Positions 62,519-64,000 of a stretch of 64,000 nt of DNA are shown here, piece after piece (position 1 is the stretch's first letter; the number at the start of each line of letters is the position of its first letter). A program made the position numbers and the translations under genes. Below the pieces are notes generated by a model, which saw only the letters and a program-made list of their open reading frames with translations, was not told the origin of the DNA and made no database searches. The stretch is from Sphingobacterium populi (GTDB taxonomy: Bacteria > Bacteroidota > Bacteroidia > Sphingobacteriales > Sphingobacteriaceae): contig NZ_LQXS01000007.1 in assembly GCF_001586775.1 (NCBI RefSeq), forward strand, positions 62,001 through 126,000. The letters are read 5' to 3'.

Positions 62519-62953
62519 ATGGTAAAAGAAAAAAAGATCATAGGACGCGCAGAAGTTGTAGATTTACCCGAATTAGGGCTTTACAATGTGCCTGCAAAGA
62601 TCGATACAGGTGCCGAAACCTCGGTGGTACATTGCGAAGATATGCAGGTGCTCGAAGAAGGTGGGCATATGTATATCTTGGCGCACATTGCGGCGTCAGA
62701 CGATTCAGATGAAACCCTGGAAATACGATTCCCGGTACACCGAGAACGTACAGTAAAAAGCTCTTTTGGCCAAGCTGAAACGCGTCATATTTTTCGCACT
62801 AAAATTAAAATATTCAACGAGCTGTACGACATCAAACTCTCCTTCAGGGATCGTTCTGCTATGACATACCCTATGCTCCTTGGCCGCAATTTTATAGCAG
62901 GGAAATTTTTGGTGGATGTCTCGAAAAGAGATCTAGGCCAAAACTTGCGCTAA
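62519..62953 (+). CDS. RimB-like retropepsin-type aspartic protease
   Basis: The 144-residue protein has the retropepsin motif [11 protein letters not shown] (27-37, catalytic Asp29) and the conserved [20 protein letters not shown] (about 117-136). This is the DUF785 family, sometimes called ATP-dependent zinc protease, and includes Pseudomonas RimB, which works with the RimK ligase. It begins 18 bases behind purM and lies just ahead of rimK, so it probably belongs with the ligase. Confidence 0.8.
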   Translation: MVKEKKIIGRAEVVDLPELGLYNVPAKIDTGAETSVVHCEDMQVLEEGGHMYILAHIAASDDSDETLEIRFPVHRERTVKSSFGQAETRHIFRTKIKIFNELYDIKLSFRDRSAMTYPMLLGRNFIAGKFLVDVSKRDLGQNLR

Positions 62954-62994
62954 AACTTATCCACTCTTTCTTTGTTTTCCTTAAAAACTACGTT

Positions 62995-63933
62995 TTGAAA
63001 ATTGCCATTTTATCAACAAATAAAAATTTGTACTCTACAAGGCGTCTTGTAGAGGCTGCACAGGAGCACGGTCACGAATGTGTGGTAATCGATCATAGCA
63101 AATGCTATGTCGGGATACAACAAGATAAACCCAGCATACATTATAAAGGTCAGGATATTGCCGGTATTGACGCGATTGTACCACGCATTGGTTCCTCGGT
63201 CACTTTCTACGGGTCGGCGATCGTTCGTCAGTTTGAAGTAATGGACGTGCTGTCGGCCAATCCCAGCCAAGCAATCACGCGCTCAAGAGACAAGCTACGT
63301 TGTATGCAAATTTTATCGGGTGCTGGTTTAGGTTTGCCTATCACAGGATTTGCTCGCACGGCTTCCGATGTTGACGATTTGATCAGTATGGTGGGCGGCG
63401 CTCCTCTCGTGATCAAATTATTGGAAGGCACGCAAGGTATTGGTGTGGTGTTGGCCGAAACCAAGAAAGCGGCTTCTTCTGTAATTGAGGCTTTCTATGG
63501 ATTAGGAAATAATATTTTGATTCAGGAATATATCAAGGAGTCCAAAGGGTCGGATATCCGCGCATTTGTGGTGGATGGTAAAGTGGTCGGTGCGATGAAA
63601 CGCACGGCGAAAGAGGGCGAGTTTCGCTCTAACTTGCACCGAGGTGGCAGTGCCGAAATCATAAAGTTGACTCGTAAAGAACGAGAAACCGCAATCTCAG
63701 CAGCCAAAGCCATGGGTTTAACGGTCGCTGGTGTGGATATGTTGGCTTCCGATCGTGGTCCATTGATTCTCGAGGTAAACTCTTCGCCTGGATTAGAAGG
63801 TATTGAAACGGCAACTGGGAAAGATATCGCTTCAGAAATTATTAAGTATTTGGAACGACAGCATGAAGCAAAAATGGCGCTAAAACCAACCGTTCGTGTA
63901 AAACGCACTGTTAAAAAAGAAAGCAAACTCTAA
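62995..63933 (+). CDS. rimK: RimK-family ATP-grasp ligase
   Basis: The 312-residue protein starts at TTG 62995 (the first codon of the homologous region; no ATG is near). The RimK fold is visible: [16 protein letters not shown] at the N-terminus, ATP-grasp motifs [19 protein letters not shown] (about 137-155), [17 protein letters not shown] and [12 protein letters not shown] with the magnesium ligands. The C-terminus is basic ([13 protein letters not shown]). E. coli RimK adds glutamates to the C-terminus of ribosomal protein S6; the target here is not known. A RimB-like protease gene lies 41 bases upstream. Confidence 0.88.
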   Translation: MKIAILSTNKNLYSTRRLVEAAQEHGHECVVIDHSKCYVGIQQDKPSIHYKGQDIAGIDAIVPRIGSSVTFYGSAIVRQFEVMDVLSANPSQAITRSRDKLRCMQILSGAGLGLPITGFARTASDVDDLISMVGGAPLVIKLLEGTQGIGVVLAETKKAASSVIEAFYGLGNNILIQEYIKESKGSDIRAFVVDGKVVGAMKRTAKEGEFRSNLHRGGSAEIIKLTRKERETAISAAKAMGLTVAGVDMLASDRGPLILEVNSSPGLEGIETATGKDIASEIIKYLERQHEAKMALKPTVRVKRTVKKESKL

Positions 63934-63959
63934 GGGTTTGCTTTCTTTTTTAACAGTGC
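63905..63959 (+). terminator. Very long terminator hairpin overlapping the rimK 3' end
   Basis: A perfect 24-bp stem (GCACTGTTAAAAAAGAAAGC start at 63905; complement 63936-63959) with a 7-base loop. The left arm is the last rimK codons; the stop codon lies in the loop. A second hairpin of 9 bp follows at 63958-63980. Confidence 0.85.
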
Positions 63960-63980
63960 TTTCCCGCGTCTCGGGAAAGC
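63958..63980. repeat. Second, short hairpin behind rimK
   Basis: GCTTTCCCG (63958-63966) pairs perfectly with CGGGAAAGC (63972-63980) around CGTCT. It shares its first bases with the end of the long hairpin, so the two could compete. Confidence 0.7.
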
Positions 63981-64000
63981 TGGAAAGTTAGGATAAAAAC

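Noticed and set aside
1..64000. CRISPR arrays, insertion sequences, prophage or integrative elements
   Set aside because: I saw no regularly spaced repeats, transposase, integrase, phage genes or tRNA attachment sites.

Overview
The window looks like chromosomal DNA of a Bacteroidota member, most likely of the family Sphingobacteriaceae (inference). The grounds are SusC/SusD-type nutrient uptake genes, a TamL-type lipoprotein, TonB receptors with carboxypeptidase-like N-termini, a DUF4286 gene, few recognisable Shine-Dalgarno sequences, and promoter boxes of the Bacteroidota form TAnnTTTG close to many start codons. Base composition is even, at roughly 40% G+C by eye. I saw no rRNA or tRNA gene, insertion sequence, prophage or CRISPR array.

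Layout. 1-5.6 kb: a secreted Gfo/Idh/MocA oxidoreductase, then a TonB receptor paired with a lipoprotein. 5.7-8.3 kb: an ABC ATPase, an FtsX-type permease with a very histidine-rich loop and a secreted DUF3299-type protein, probably a metal-linked export unit. 8.4-13.7 kb (minus): rsmE, a CNNM/CorC protein, ppa, dedA, a HIT protein, greA and a response regulator. The regulator forms an operon with a histidine kinase and an S9-peptidase-like lipoprotein that lacks the catalytic Ser and His (to 17.3 kb). 17.4-21.3 kb: a DUF4286 gene, a small membrane protein, an RluA-type pseudouridine synthase and mlaD-mlaF-mlaE. 21.7-29 kb: an envelope protein with helical repeats, a DUF6600 protein, pncB, a methyltransferase, an LTxxQ-like small secreted protein and serS. 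29-35.6 kb: tamL, a TrmH-type methyltransferase, an AI-2E-type permease, rlmI and an unknown secreted protein. 36-42.9 kb: a small polysaccharide utilisation locus (susD, a frameshifted susC, GH92 mannosidase). 43-50.9 kb: dinB, then a four-gene run (N-formylglutamate amidohydrolase family, DUF1704 metallopeptidase, glutathione-synthetase-like ATP-grasp, secreted unknown) and a class C beta-lactamase-family hydrolase. 51-58.8 kb: a thioredoxin-like protein, an unknown lipoprotein, a response regulator followed by a LOV-domain (blue-light) histidine kinase broken by a frameshift, uppP and nhaA. 59-64 kb: purN, purH, purM (frameshifted), a RimB-like retropepsin and rimK.

Three genes (susC, the LOV kinase, purM) are each broken by the loss of exactly one base, and adding one base restores a full-length family-typical protein in every case. 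Because purM is a housekeeping gene, assembly or sequencing indels are at least as likely as real mutations. The best candidates for undescribed biology are the catalytically dead S9 protein tied to a two-component system, the DUF1704/ATP-grasp/amidohydrolase run, and the His-rich ABC/DUF3299 unit.
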